Source: JBKHDT01 sp049974825
GTDB taxonomy: Bacteria > Pseudomonadota > Gammaproteobacteria > Halothiobacillales > Halothiobacillaceae
Assembly: GCA_049974825.1 (NCBI GenBank)
Contig: JBNGDJ010000007.1
Coordinates: 1 to 44,782 of the forward strand
DNA length: 44,782 bases
Direction of reading: 5' to 3'
Shown: piece by piece, positions 33,363 through 41,342 of the stretch
How the letters are laid out: each line of letters starts with the position of its first letter
How positions within the stretch are numbered: the first letter of the stretch is position 1
The notes under the pieces: generated by a model
What the model saw: the letters and a program-made list of their open reading frames with translations, nothing else
Databases searched by the model: none
What the model was told of the DNA's origin: nothing
Translations under genes and position numbers: made by a program

Positions 33363-33434
33363 GGGCAGGCACCAGTGATGGGGTGCCTGCCCGGGATCGC
33401 CGCTGCACACCAGGGCGCCTGGGAAAAACCCAGG
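33363..33434 (-). terminator. Two hairpins between hybrid peroxiredoxin and gor
   Basis: GGGCAGGCACC/GGTGCCTGCCC (33363-33392) is a perfect 11-bp stem, and CCTGGG/CCCAGG (33418-33434) is a second, smaller stem. Neither has a convincing U-tract on the minus strand. They may partly terminate or stabilise the peroxiredoxin mRNA before gor. Confidence 0.4.
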
Positions 33435-33540
33435 GACGGGGATTTTCAAGGTTTCCACCATTGAAGCGCAGGCATTGATGCACAGGGGCGATCCGCCGGT
33501 GGGGGCAGGCAGCCTCCACCGGCAAAAGCGGGTCACCGGA

Positions 33541-34278
33541 TTACTTGTTGGCGGCGAGCCACTTTTCCAGGTCGTCGGAACCGCCGATGTGCTTGCCGTC
33601 GATGAAGACCTGCGGGACAGACTCGTGCCCGGTCGCGGCACGCAGGCCACGGGTGTGCACACCCTTGCCGACAACGATCTCGTCGAACGCGATACCCGCT
33701 TCGCCCAGCATGGCCTTGGCCTTGGTGCAGAAGGGGCAGAACTCGCGGCTGAACACCACAACGGAATGCGGCTTCTTGGCGTTGGGCGCCAGCCAGTCGA
33801 GCATGGTGTCCGCGTCGGAGACCTCGTAGGGGTCGCCCGGGACGTTGGGCTCGATGAACATCTTCTCGATCACGCCATCCTTGACCAGCATGGAATAGCG
33901 CCAGGAACGACGGCCGAAGCCGAGGTCTTCCTTGCCGACCAGCATGCCCATGCCTTCACTGAACTCGCCGTTGCCATCGGGCAGGAAGGTGACGTTCGGC
34001 GCGTTCTGGTCCTTGGCCCACTCGTTCATCACGAAGGCGTCGTTGACCGAAACGCAGACGATCTCATCCACGCCATGCTCCTTGAATACCGGCGCCAGCT
34101 CGTTGAAGCGCGGCACGTGGCTTGAAGAGCAGGTGGGCGTGAATGCGCCCGGCAGGGAGAACACCGCCACGGTGCGACCCTTGAACAGATCATCGGTGGT
34201 GACGTTTTTCCAGTCGTTGTTCTCGCGGCAACGGAACGTGACGTTCGGTACACGCTGACCTTCACGATTTTCGAACAT
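33541..34278 (-). CDS. Hybrid peroxiredoxin-glutaredoxin (Prx5-Grx)
   Basis: This is a fused glutathione-dependent peroxidase that reduces hydrogen and alkyl peroxides and recycles itself with its own glutaredoxin domain. The 245-residue product starts at ATG 34276-34278 with AGGAG 8 bases upstream; an in-frame GTG 9 bases earlier is less likely. The Prx5 domain covers about 1-165 with the peroxidatic C50 in PGAFTPTC. The glutaredoxin domain covers about 170-245 with CPFC at 181-184 and SVPQVFIDGKHIGG. gor follows. A candidate OxyR-controlled promoter lies directly upstream. Confidence 0.94.
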   Translation of the reverse strand: MFENREGQRVPNVTFRCRENNDWKNVTTDDLFKGRTVAVFSLPGAFTPTCSSSHVPRFNELAPVFKEHGVDEIVCVSVNDAFVMNEWAKDQNAPNVTFLPDGNGEFSEGMGMLVGKEDLGFGRRSWRYSMLVKDGVIEKMFIEPNVPGDPYEVSDADTMLDWLAPNAKKPHSVVVFSREFCPFCTKAKAMLGEAGIAFDEIVVGKGVHTRGLRAATGHESVPQVFIDGKHIGGSDDLEKWLAANK

Positions 34279-34365
34279 GCAGGACACTCCTTATTTCAGA
34301 GGGTTAGAGGAAAGAAGTTGGTTGACCGGGTCGAGCCATGCTGAACCGGCTTCAAGTCGCGAAGC

Positions 34366-34432
34366 AGTATAGGCCAGACAGACGCAATAGATTAAATCGA
34401 AATTTCTAATTTTAATAATTGAAATTCACTAT
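34366..34432 (-). promoter_or_regulatory. Candidate OxyR operator and promoter of the hybrid peroxiredoxin
   Basis: On the minus strand four tetramers are spaced exactly 7 bases apart: ATAG (34429-34432), CAAT (34418-34421), ATTA (34407-34410) and CGAT (34396-34399). They match the OxyR consensus ATAG-N7-CTAT-N7-ATAG-N7-CTAT at 12 of 16 positions. A -10 TATACT (34366-34371) lies 24 bases further on, which places the operator against a poor -35, as expected for an activator-dependent promoter. The region is also strikingly AT-rich. It partly overlaps the lysA stop codon. Confidence 0.6.
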
Positions 34433-35709
34433 CAAGCGCCTGCCACTTCCCCATCGTCCGGCAGCAGGCGCTCGCCGCGCCAAAGATCTTCCAGCGTCTC
34501 ACGCGACCGCACCACATGAAACCGGTCCCCGTCGACCATCACTTCTGCCGCCCGCGGGCGACTGTTGTAGTTCGAGCTCATGGTAAAGCCGTAGGCCCCG
34601 GCCCCGGCAATTGCCAGCAGGTCACCCTCGTCCACCGCCAGCATCCGGTCCCGCCCCAGGAAATCCCCGGTCTCGCAGACCGGCCCCACCACCTCGCAGG
34701 ATCGTGGCGCGCGCGCTTCATCAGGTGCCTGTACCGGCAGAATGTCCATGACGCTGTCATACAGGGCCGGGCGCATCAGATCATTCATCGCGGCATCGAC
34801 AATGCAGAACAGCCGGTGACCGTTGTCCTTGAGATGCTCCACTCGGGTCAGCAGCACGCCGGCTTCGCCCACGATCGAGCGGCCCGGCTCAAGGAGGATC
34901 TCCTGCGGCCGGTCGGCCAGCTTGCGCAGCAAGGCCGCGACCAGCTCGGTAGGCTCCGGAGGGCACTCATCCGTGTAGCGAATCCCGAGGCCGCCACCAA
35001 GATCAAGGTGCTCCAGCCGGATTCCGGCCGCCTCAAGCCGGTCCACCAGCATCAGCACGCGGTCCAGCGCATCCTCGAAAGGCTCAAGCTCGGTCAGCTG
35101 GGAACCGATGTGACAGTCCACGCCGACAATGCGCAGGTTGACCATCGCCGCAGCCCGACGATAGGCCGCCTCGGCCTGCTCGATGTCGATTCCGAACTTG
35201 TTCTCCTTCAAGCCGGTGGAAATGTAGGGATGGGTCCGCGCATCCACGTCCGGGTTCACGCGCAGTGATACGGGCGCCTGCCGGCCCATCTCGCCGGCGA
35301 TCCGGTCGATCCGCGCCAGCTCCTCCTCGGACTCGACATTGAAGCAGCCGATTCCGACCTCAAGGGCGCGCCGGATCTCGTCCTCGCGCTTGCCAACGCC
35401 GGAGAACACCACAGTCTGCGGCTGCCCCCCGGCCGCAAGTACCCGCTCAAGCTCGCCAACCGACACGATGTCGAAGCCAGCCCCGAGCCCGGCCAGCAGA
35501 CCCAGGACGGCCAGGTTCGAGTTCGCCTTGACGGCAAAGCAGATCCGGTGTGGCCGATCACCAAAGGAGCGGTCATAGGACAAAAAACGCCGCTCGATGG
35601 CCGCGCGGGAGTAGACATAGCAGGGCGTGCCGACCTGGCCGGCCAGCGCCTCAAGCGACACCGACTCCAGGTGCAGCCAGCCTTCACGTCGAACCAGGGG
35701 GGAATTCAT
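34432..35709 (-). CDS. lysA: Diaminopimelate decarboxylase
   Basis: This PLP enzyme catalyses the last step of lysine synthesis. It has 425 residues. The PLP lysine is K61 in CFAVKANSNLAVL. Other family sites are GFDIVSVGELERVL, LDLGGGLGIRY and the catalytic-cysteine and glycine-loop region VGPVCETGDFL. It follows lptM by 114 bp, the common lptM-lysA order; dapF, usually next, is replaced by the peroxiredoxin gene. No lysine riboswitch was found upstream. Confidence 0.97.
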   Translation of the reverse strand: MNSPLVRREGWLHLESVSLEALAGQVGTPCYVYSRAAIERRFLSYDRSFGDRPHRICFAVKANSNLAVLGLLAGLGAGFDIVSVGELERVLAAGGQPQTVVFSGVGKREDEIRRALEVGIGCFNVESEEELARIDRIAGEMGRQAPVSLRVNPDVDARTHPYISTGLKENKFGIDIEQAEAAYRRAAAMVNLRIVGVDCHIGSQLTELEPFEDALDRVLMLVDRLEAAGIRLEHLDLGGGLGIRYTDECPPEPTELVAALLRKLADRPQEILLEPGRSIVGEAGVLLTRVEHLKDNGHRLFCIVDAAMNDLMRPALYDSVMDILPVQAPDEARAPRSCEVVGPVCETGDFLGRDRMLAVDEGDLLAIAGAGAYGFTMSSNYNSRPRAAEVMVDGDRFHVVRSRETLEDLWRGERLLPDDGEVAGA

Positions 35710-35823
35710 AAAAATGTCTGCTCCTTTTAAAAATGCGGCACAAAGCGCGAAAGGCTTCGTGATTCAAAGGACTCGGCAAACGCCGCAGGATGGCAGGGAG
35801 GACATCATGCCAAGCGCCCCCGA

Positions 35824-35976
35824 TCAAGGTTCCTTCGGGACCTCCGTGGTCCGGTCAGGCGCGTTCGCCGCTTGCGCGGAAGCCTCGTCGGGCAGGTAGA
35901 GCGGGCCTTTCTGCCCGCAGCCGGCCAGAAGAAGGCCGGCGGCAACGAAAGAAACAATCAACGTCGGAAGCCTCAT
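35824..35976 (-). CDS. lptM: LPS-assembly lipoprotein LptM (YifL)
   Basis: This is a 50-residue lipoprotein. It begins MRLPTLIVSFVAAGLL, followed by the lipobox LAGC with the lipid-modified cysteine at residue 20 and the family signature CGQKGPLYLP (20-29). In E. coli LptM binds the outer-membrane LPS translocon LptD and helps its disulfide maturation. Start ATG is at 35974-35976 and the TGA stop is at 35824-35826. Position directly before lysA is the standard one. The tail after residue 30 is polar and variable. Confidence 0.93.
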   Translation of the reverse strand: MRLPTLIVSFVAAGLLLAGCGQKGPLYLPDEASAQAANAPDRTTEVPKEP

Positions 35977-35989
35977 GGCAAGAACACTC

Positions 35990-36112
35990 CGTCAGGGCAT
36001 GGATGCCCGGTCAAACAATGGCGCAAACCATTGAATTGCCGAGCCCGGGCCGATCATCTCTCGGCCCGGGCGTTTCTTGACGCACAGCTGGCGCAAGCTC
36101 ACAAAGCCAAGG
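35990..36112 (-). repeat. Repeat family 1, copy F (truncated at both ends)
   Basis: Read on the minus strand it runs TTTGTGAGCTTGCGCCAGC, a perfect GCCCGGGCCGA/TCGGCCCGGGC hairpin (36043-36071), CAATGG/CCATTG (36016-36033) and GGGCAT/ATGCCC (35995-36008). The order of modules matches copies B, E and H, but the terminal GGGAATCTCTGCAC repeats are lost. It lies between lptM and rsmB, where the GC-rich hairpin could help end the rsmB transcript. Confidence 0.6.
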
Positions 36113-36170
36113 GTGGCGTTGTTAACCGGTGCACAGGTTCCACCCCGGGCCTTGTCCGGCCAAGGTCCAC

Positions 36171-37427
36171 TCAGCCGTCCGCGCCCCGGGCAAGCCCGGC
36201 AACAAAGAAACCGTCGGTTCCGTGCCGGTGCGGGAGCAGGGTCATTCGGGCCATCGGCGCCTCGACCAGCGATGCCGGCAGTGCCAGTTCGGCCGGGACC
36301 AGCGTCCCGGCACGCAGGACGGCATCCATGACCTGTTCATTCTCCACTTCCAGCAGGCTGCAGGTAGCGTAGACAACCCTTCCGCCCGGCGCGAGCATAC
36401 GGGTCGCGGCTTCAAGCAGTCGCTCCTGCGCCCCCCGCAGGCCGAAGATGTCAGGATCGCGCCACTTCAGCTCGGGGCTGCGCCGCAGGGTCCCAAGCCC
36501 CGAGCAGGGCGCATCGACCAGGATCACGTCGAAGCGCTCGCGGAAGCGACCAAGAACCGGGTCCTGCTCGTCGCGGATGGTCATGGGGCGAATATTGTCG
36601 GCCCCGGCCCGCCGCGCCCGGGGCGAAAGATTCTGCAGTCGACGGGCCGAAACATCGCAGGCCACGATCTCCCCGCGTCCCTGCATCATCGCGGCCATCT
36701 GCAACGACTTGCCGCCGGCGCCGGCGCATAGATCAAGCACCTGCATCCCCGGCTGGACTCCAGAGGCCAGGCCGACTATCTGGCTGCCCTCGTCCTGGAC
36801 CTCGAACAACCCGTCCTTGAAAGCCTTGAGCTTGGCGAGTGCCTGGCGACCGGCCAGGCGCAGGCCGTCGGGGGCATGGGGCGTCAGCTCGGCCTCGATG
36901 CCGTCCAGAGCCAGGATCTCGCGCAATCGCTCCCGGTCGAGCCGGAGGGCATTGGCGCGCAGATCCACCGGCGCCTGCCGATTCATGGCCGCGGCCAGGG
37001 CCCGCGCCTCCTCGTCGCCAAACCGGGCGATCCAGGCCCGGGCGAGCCAGTCCGGAAGGCTGTAACGCACCTCGGGCACCAAGGCCTCGAACTCGTCCTT
37101 CGTCGGCGGAGTCAGGCAGGGCTTCGGGGTGCTGCCGCCAAACTTTCGGGCAAGCCCGGGATCCAGCCAACCGCGCTTGGCCAGCGCGCAGAGCGTGCGG
37201 GCCAGGTTGTCGGGGCAACCGCCCCGCCAGTCCAGCAGGCGCCGGTGGCGGAGTACTTCGTAAAACAGATCACCCACCAGGGCCCGATCACGGCTGCCCA
37301 TCTGGCGATGCCGGCGAAAGTGGCCCGCAAGAATTACATCAGCCGGGGCTCGGCCCTGGTCCGCTTCGTCCAGCAGACCGGCGACTGCCCTGACATGCAC
37401 CGGATGCACCCGCGGGTTGGCCTTCAC
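36171..37427 (-). CDS. rsmB: 16S rRNA (cytosine-967-C5)-methyltransferase, RsmB family
   Basis: This SAM-dependent m5C methyltransferase has 418 residues (E. coli RsmB 429). The N-terminal third is helical and NusB-like. The catalytic domain has LDLCAGAGGKSLQMA (SAM loop), VDAPCSGLGTLRRSPELKW with the catalytic proline-cysteine, and YATCSLLEVENEQ with the second cysteine. The start is GTG at 37425-37427. It is 17 bp after argH. In many relatives rsmB follows fmt; here fmt is absent, so another paralogue of the RsmB/Nop2 family cannot be fully excluded. Confidence 0.88.
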   Translation of the reverse strand: MKANPRVHPVHVRAVAGLLDEADQGRAPADVILAGHFRRHRQMGSRDRALVGDLFYEVLRHRRLLDWRGGCPDNLARTLCALAKRGWLDPGLARKFGGSTPKPCLTPPTKDEFEALVPEVRYSLPDWLARAWIARFGDEEARALAAAMNRQAPVDLRANALRLDRERLREILALDGIEAELTPHAPDGLRLAGRQALAKLKAFKDGLFEVQDEGSQIVGLASGVQPGMQVLDLCAGAGGKSLQMAAMMQGRGEIVACDVSARRLQNLSPRARRAGADNIRPMTIRDEQDPVLGRFRERFDVILVDAPCSGLGTLRRSPELKWRDPDIFGLRGAQERLLEAATRMLAPGGRVVYATCSLLEVENEQVMDAVLRAGTLVPAELALPASLVEAPMARMTLLPHRHGTDGFFVAGLARGADG

Positions 37428-37444
37428 GGCGGCAGTCCCGCGCC

Positions 37445-38854
37445 TCAGCCGCCGGCCAGCCGGCGACGTGCCTCGGCCACCTGGCGGCGCACCTGCGTCG
37501 GAGCGGTCCCGCCCTCGATATCCCGGGCGGCCATGGAACCTTCCAGCGTCAGCACTTCGAACACGTCCGGCCCGATGGCATCGGAGAAGGACTGCAACTC
37601 CTCGAGCGTCATCTCGGCCAGATCCCGGCCGGTATCGACGCCCAATCGAACGGCCTTGCCGACAATTTCATGCGCATCGCGAAATGCCACGCCGCGGCGA
37701 ACCAGATAGTCGGCCAGGTCGGTGGCGGTGGAGAACCCCTGCCGGGCCGCTTCCTTCATGCGCTCGCGGTTCGGCTCAAGGTTCGGCACCATGTCGGCAA
37801 AGGCCCGCAGGCTGCCCATCAGTGTGTCGATGGTATCGAACAGCGGTTCCTTGTCTTCCTGGTTGTCCTTGTTGTAGGCCAGCGGCTGGCTTTTCATCAA
37901 CGTCAGCAGCGAGATCAGGCTGCCGTAAACCCGGCCGGTCTTGCCGCGGACCAGCTCCGGCACGTCGGGATTTTTCTTCTGCGGCATGATCGAGGAACCG
38001 GTGCAGAACCGGTCGGGAAGGCGCAGGAAGTCGAACTGCGCCGAGGTCCACAGAACCAGCTCCTCAGCCATCCGCGACAGGTGCGTCATGATCAGACTGC
38101 CGGCGGCCATGAATTCGATAATGAAGTCGCGGTCGGAGACCGCGTCCAGCGAATTGCGGGTCGGCCGGTCAAAACCCAGCAGCTCGGCCGTGTAGGCCCG
38201 GTCCAGCGGGTAGCTGGTGCCAGCCAGGGCCGCAGACCCCAAGGGCATGACATTGGTCCGGCGCCTGCAGTCCGCGAGCCGTTCGGCATCCCGGTCGAGC
38301 ATCTCGAACCAGGCCATCAGGTGATGACCGAAGCTCACCGGCTGGGCAACCTGCAAATGCGTGAAACCGGGCATGACGGTCTCGGCCTCGCGCTCGGCCA
38401 GGTCGAGCAGCCCGGACTGTAGTCGGCGGATCTCCGAAACCAGCGCGTCGATGGCCTCCCGCTGGTAGAGCCGCATGTCGGTCGCCACCTGGTCATTGCG
38501 TGAACGACCGGTGTGCAGCTTCTTGCCAACATGGCCAATCCGGTCGATCAGCCGGGCCTCGACGTTCATGTGTACGTCCTCGTAGGCCACTACCCAGGCG
38601 AAGTCGCCTCGCTCGATATCGAGCAGGATGGCCTCAAGGCCCTCCAGGATCTGGTCACGCTCTTTCTCGGTCAGCACGCCCACGCGCGCGAGCATCCGGG
38701 CGTGGGCCATCGATCCCTCGATATCCTGACGGTACATGCGCTGGTCGAATTCCACCGAGGCAGTGAAGGCCTCGACGAAGGCATCGGTCGGCTCGTCAAA
38801 ACGGCCGCCCCAGAGCTTGTCGGTCGACTGCGTGCTAGTCTCGTGATTGTTCAT
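37445..38854 (-). CDS. argH: Argininosuccinate lyase
   Basis: This is the last step of arginine synthesis, splitting argininosuccinate into arginine and fumarate. It has 469 residues from ATG 38852-38854 (MNNHETSTQSTDKLWGGRFD). The frame remains open to 39565, but that part is antisense to algZ. Family marks are LWGGRF, HTGRSRNDQVATDMRL, PGFTHLQVAQPVSFGHH and the signature GSSIMPQKKNPD with the catalytic Ser loop. It is divergent from algZ (102 bp), as in Pseudomonas, and precedes rsmB. Confidence 0.98.
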   Translation of the reverse strand: MNNHETSTQSTDKLWGGRFDEPTDAFVEAFTASVEFDQRMYRQDIEGSMAHARMLARVGVLTEKERDQILEGLEAILLDIERGDFAWVVAYEDVHMNVEARLIDRIGHVGKKLHTGRSRNDQVATDMRLYQREAIDALVSEIRRLQSGLLDLAEREAETVMPGFTHLQVAQPVSFGHHLMAWFEMLDRDAERLADCRRRTNVMPLGSAALAGTSYPLDRAYTAELLGFDRPTRNSLDAVSDRDFIIEFMAAGSLIMTHLSRMAEELVLWTSAQFDFLRLPDRFCTGSSIMPQKKNPDVPELVRGKTGRVYGSLISLLTLMKSQPLAYNKDNQEDKEPLFDTIDTLMGSLRAFADMVPNLEPNRERMKEAARQGFSTATDLADYLVRRGVAFRDAHEIVGKAVRLGVDTGRDLAEMTLEELQSFSDAIGPDVFEVLTLEGSMAARDIEGGTAPTQVRRQVAEARRRLAGG

Positions 38855-38922
38855 GGTGCTTCCTGGTCCGGCGCGTCCGGCTGGCTGGCGGCACCGGTGC
38901 AGCCGGCACGCCAGTGGCGCGG

Positions 38923-38950
38923 TTGTTTTTTCAAGGCCCGAGAGTATAAC
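38923..38950 (+). promoter_or_regulatory. Promoter of algZ, likely leaderless transcript
   Basis: -35 TTGTTT (38923-38928), a 16-base spacer and -10 TATAAC (38945-38950). A start 6-7 bases downstream would fall at about 38957, the first base of the algZ ATG, and no Shine-Dalgarno is visible. The mRNA may therefore begin at or very near the start codon. Confidence 0.5.
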
Positions 38951-38956
38951 GCAGCC

Positions 38957-40078
38957 ATGTCCGAGCAAGCGCATAGCGACCCGGCCCCGGTGTTGCCATT
39001 GTTCTGCCAGGCAAGGACGGTCCTGTGGACCCTTCTGCTCGCCCAGGCGGTGACCGTGTTGCTGGCACTCGCCCCCGGGGTATCGGAAGATCGCTGGCTT
39101 CGGCTGGGCCTGGGCTCGCTGTTTGTCCAGTGGGTCACGCTTCTGACCGTCGCCGCGCTTTGCCTCTTGCGCGGGCGCCTGGGCCGACTGCGCAGTCACA
39201 GCCTGAGCCTCGTGGCGCTGGCCATTCTGGGCCTGACCACCCTGCTGGTCAGCCAGGTTGCCTACGAGGTGCTGACCCGGGTGAACTGGGAACCGCAAGT
39301 CAGCCGGTTCTGGTTCGCCGCACACAATCTGGCGATCGCGGCAGTCGTCGGGGTCACGGGCATTCTGATCTTCGCCATGCATGTCGAGCGCAGCCAGCGC
39401 CTTGCCGCACAGTCCCGGGCCGAGCTCGATGCCCTGCAGGCACGAATCCGTCCCCATTTCTTTTTCAACAGCCTGAACACGGTGGCCGAGTTGATCCACG
39501 ACCGGCCGGAAGCAGCCGAACGGTCGATCATTCACCTTTCTGACCTGTTCCGGGCCGCGCTGCATGCTGGTGATCGCAGCACCCTGCCGCGGGAAATCGA
39601 CCTGGTCCGCGAATACCTAGATCTGGAGCGATGGCGTCTGGGATCACGCCTGGGCGTGGACTGGCAGCTGCCGGAAGAGATCCCCCGCCTGCCACTGCCG
39701 ACGCTGACCCTGCAGCCGCTGGTGGAAAACGCCGTCCACCACGGCATCGAGCGACGTGTCGGCCCGGGGATGGTCACCATCCGCATACAACTGACGGACG
39801 TCCGGCTGCTGCTGTGCGTGGAAAACCCGCTGCCCCAGGCCCAGCCGGCCCGTCGAAGTGGTCACGGGATGGCGCTGGAGAATATCCGCAGGCGACTTGC
39901 CCTGGTCTACGGCGACCTGGCCGAAATGACCGCCGGCCCAGTCGACGGGCAATACCGGGTCAGCCTGTCGCTCCCCCGGGAAGCAGCCGAGGCGCCGTCG
40001 AGGCCGCCAGCGCGAAAGGAATTCAACCCCGACTCTGACGAGGAGGAAGCAGGGAATGCGCGTCCTGATCGCCGATGA
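38957..40078 (+). CDS. algZ: LytS/AlgZ-type sensor histidine kinase
   Basis: The product is 373 residues from ATG 38957; the longer frame to 38513 overlaps argH and is ignored. Four membrane helices lie at about 22-40, 50-71, 83-101 and 122-141, with no periplasmic sensor domain. The cytoplasmic His_kinase domain has H167 in QARIRPHFFFNSLNTV and PLVENAVHHGIE as the N box. The C-terminus is extended and acidic (after about 345). It overlaps the response-regulator gene by 23 bp. In Pseudomonas AlgZ/AlgR controls alginate and type IV pili; the role here is unproven. Confidence 0.88.
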   Translation: MSEQAHSDPAPVLPLFCQARTVLWTLLLAQAVTVLLALAPGVSEDRWLRLGLGSLFVQWVTLLTVAALCLLRGRLGRLRSHSLSLVALAILGLTTLLVSQVAYEVLTRVNWEPQVSRFWFAAHNLAIAAVVGVTGILIFAMHVERSQRLAAQSRAELDALQARIRPHFFFNSLNTVAELIHDRPEAAERSIIHLSDLFRAALHAGDRSTLPREIDLVREYLDLERWRLGSRLGVDWQLPEEIPRLPLPTLTLQPLVENAVHHGIERRVGPGMVTIRIQLTDVRLLLCVENPLPQAQPARRSGHGMALENIRRRLALVYGDLAEMTAGPVDGQYRVSLSLPREAAEAPSRPPARKEFNPDSDEEEAGNARPDRR

Positions 40079-40784
40079 CGAACCACTGGCCCGCAGCCGG
40101 CTAAGACGCCTGCTGTCGGCCCATCCCGGTTTTTCCTGCGTGGGCGAGGCCGCAACGGGTGACGAGGTTCTGGTCATGAACAGCGACCTCAAGCCAGACC
40201 TCGTGCTGCTGGATATCGACATGCCCGGACCGGACGGTCTGGCCGTGGCGAGCCGCCTGAAGGCCGGGCCGCTCCCGCCCGCGGTGATTTTCGTCACTGC
40301 GCACCCGGAACATGCCCTGGATGCCTATCGCAGTGCTCCGGCCGACTACCTGGTCAAGCCGGTCAGCGCCGAACGACTGGCCGAGGCGCTACAAAGGCTG
40401 GGTACCCAGACCCGGGCGCACCGGGAACGCGCCAGGCAACAGGACGGGGACGGCACGGTCTGGATCCACTACCAACAGGCAGGCCGCCACCGGCGCATTT
40501 CGCTGGAGCGGACGCTGTACTTCATGGCCGAGGACAAGTACGTCAAGGTAGTCCACGAGGACGGCGAGGCCCTGCTCGACGAGAGCCTTCGCCAGCTCGA
40601 AACGCGCCTGGGCGATGCCCTGCTGCGCATCCACCGCAACACCCTGGTGAACAGGGCCCGGATCATCGCGCTGCATGCCGAAGGGGACGGACATCACGGC
40701 ATTGAACTGACGGGCCTGGACCGGCGCCTGCCGGTCAGTCGCCGCATGGTTCGCCGCGTGCGTGATGAACTCAAAGCACACTGA
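40056..40784 (+). CDS. algR: LytTR response regulator, AlgR-like
   Basis: The product is 242 residues. The receiver domain (1-120) has DDE at 7-9, phospho-acceptor D53 in LVLLDIDMPGPDG and the Lys of VKPVSAER. The LytTR DNA-binding domain occupies about 140-240 (RISLERTLYFMAEDKYVKV, LLRIHRNTLVNRARI). Overlap with the kinase gene by 23 bp implies coupled translation. Location beside argH matches algZ-algR of Pseudomonas, but hemC/hemD do not follow; a DUF4282 gene does. Confidence 0.9.
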   Translation: MRVLIADDEPLARSRLRRLLSAHPGFSCVGEAATGDEVLVMNSDLKPDLVLLDIDMPGPDGLAVASRLKAGPLPPAVIFVTAHPEHALDAYRSAPADYLVKPVSAERLAEALQRLGTQTRAHRERARQQDGDGTVWIHYQQAGRHRRISLERTLYFMAEDKYVKVVHEDGEALLDESLRQLETRLGDALLRIHRNTLVNRARIIALHAEGDGHHGIELTGLDRRLPVSRRMVRRVRDELKAH

Positions 40785-40918
40785 AACCAAAAATTCATGC
40801 AGGCGGCTCATTTTGCTGCCATGCTCGCCAAGGCGATCTCTGCACGATTGCTTCAGATTGCCGACTGGGGCACGGATGCCCGGCCTCAAACCATGCCATT
40901 CAAGGGAGCACGAACACC

Positions 40919-41182
40919 ATGCGCGATATCTTCTTTTTCGACTCCATGCTGACCCCCAAGATCATCACCTTTATCTACTGGCTGCTGCTGGTCATGGTGC
41001 TGATCGCCGGCCTGGGCGCCATGTTCAGCACCGGCGGGCTCGGCGGATTCCTCAGCGGGCTGGTGGGCATCCTGATCGGTACCGTACTGGTGCGTGTCTG
41101 GTGCGAGTTGATGATCGTGATCTTCAAGATCAACGACAACCTGCGCCGGATGGTTGACCGGGACATGCCGACCGGCGAGTGA
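40919..41182 (+). CDS. DUF4282 small membrane protein
   Basis: The product is 87 residues. It begins MRDIFFFDSMLTPKIITFIY, and two membrane helices lie at about 15-37 and 41-65, followed by WCELMIVIFKINDNLRRM, the conserved end of DUF4282 proteins. Function unknown. The ATG is preceded by AAGGGAGC. The last third (41065 onward) is duplicated downstream at 41335-41398 and 42022-42068, on either side of the higBA insertion, but this copy of the gene is intact. Originally it converged with radC. Confidence 0.85.
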   Translation: MRDIFFFDSMLTPKIITFIYWLLLVMVLIAGLGAMFSTGGLGGFLSGLVGILIGTVLVRVWCELMIVIFKINDNLRRMVDRDMPTGE

Positions 41183-41195
41183 TCCGCCGGCTTCC

Positions 41196-41224
41196 CGCCC
41201 GGGCCGAAGACAAAAGCCCGGGCG
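41196..41224. terminator. Convergent-gene hairpin, copy 1
   Basis: CGCCCGGGC (41196-41204) pairs perfectly with GCCCGGGCG (41216-41224). A second small stem, CCGCGC...GCGCGG, follows. There is no clear U-run, so termination strength is uncertain. An identical copy lies at 42090-42118. Confidence 0.5.
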
Positions 41225-41251
41225 AACAACCCCGCCGCGCAGGCGCGGCTT

Positions 41252-41342
41252 TCAAAGCTGTCCGCGCTCGGCCAGGGATACCCACTCATCACCGATAATG
41301 ACGTGATCGAGCACGCGCACGTCCACCAGGGCAAGGGCATCC
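41252..41342 (-). pseudogene. radC 3'-end fragment (duplicate)
   Basis: This is an exact copy of the end of radC (residues about 195-223 plus stop) corresponding to 42146-42236. It is cut at its 5' side by the junction into a DUF4282 fragment. It cannot make a RadC protein. Confidence 0.8.

Larger units (their letters stand above)
41065..41342. repeat. Duplicated DUF4282-radC junction, copy 1
   Basis: Sequence from within the DUF4282 gene to within radC is present twice. Copy 1 starts at GGGCATCC (41065-41072) and reaches a second GGGCATCC (41335-41342), a 270-bp unit bounded by 8-bp microhomology. The 215-bp part 41128-41342 is identical to 42022-42236. It includes the end of DUF4282, the intergenic hairpins and the final codons of radC in the reverse direction, so bases near 41252-41342 are a truncated radC remnant. 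Confidence 0.9.

Noticed and set aside
35710..35823. Lysine riboswitch before lysA
   Set aside because: The gap is only 114 bp, lacks the conserved lysine-riboswitch core, and gammaproteobacterial lysA is usually not controlled this way.
38855..39565. Upstream extension of argH to 706 codons
   Set aside because: The added part is antisense to algZ; the ATG at 38854 gives the normal argininosuccinate lyase start and length.
40820..40890. Possible further family 1 repeat copy between algR and the DUF4282 gene
   Set aside because: Only GATCTCTGCACGA and a loose GGGGCACGGATGCCC remain; too short and diverged to call as a copy.
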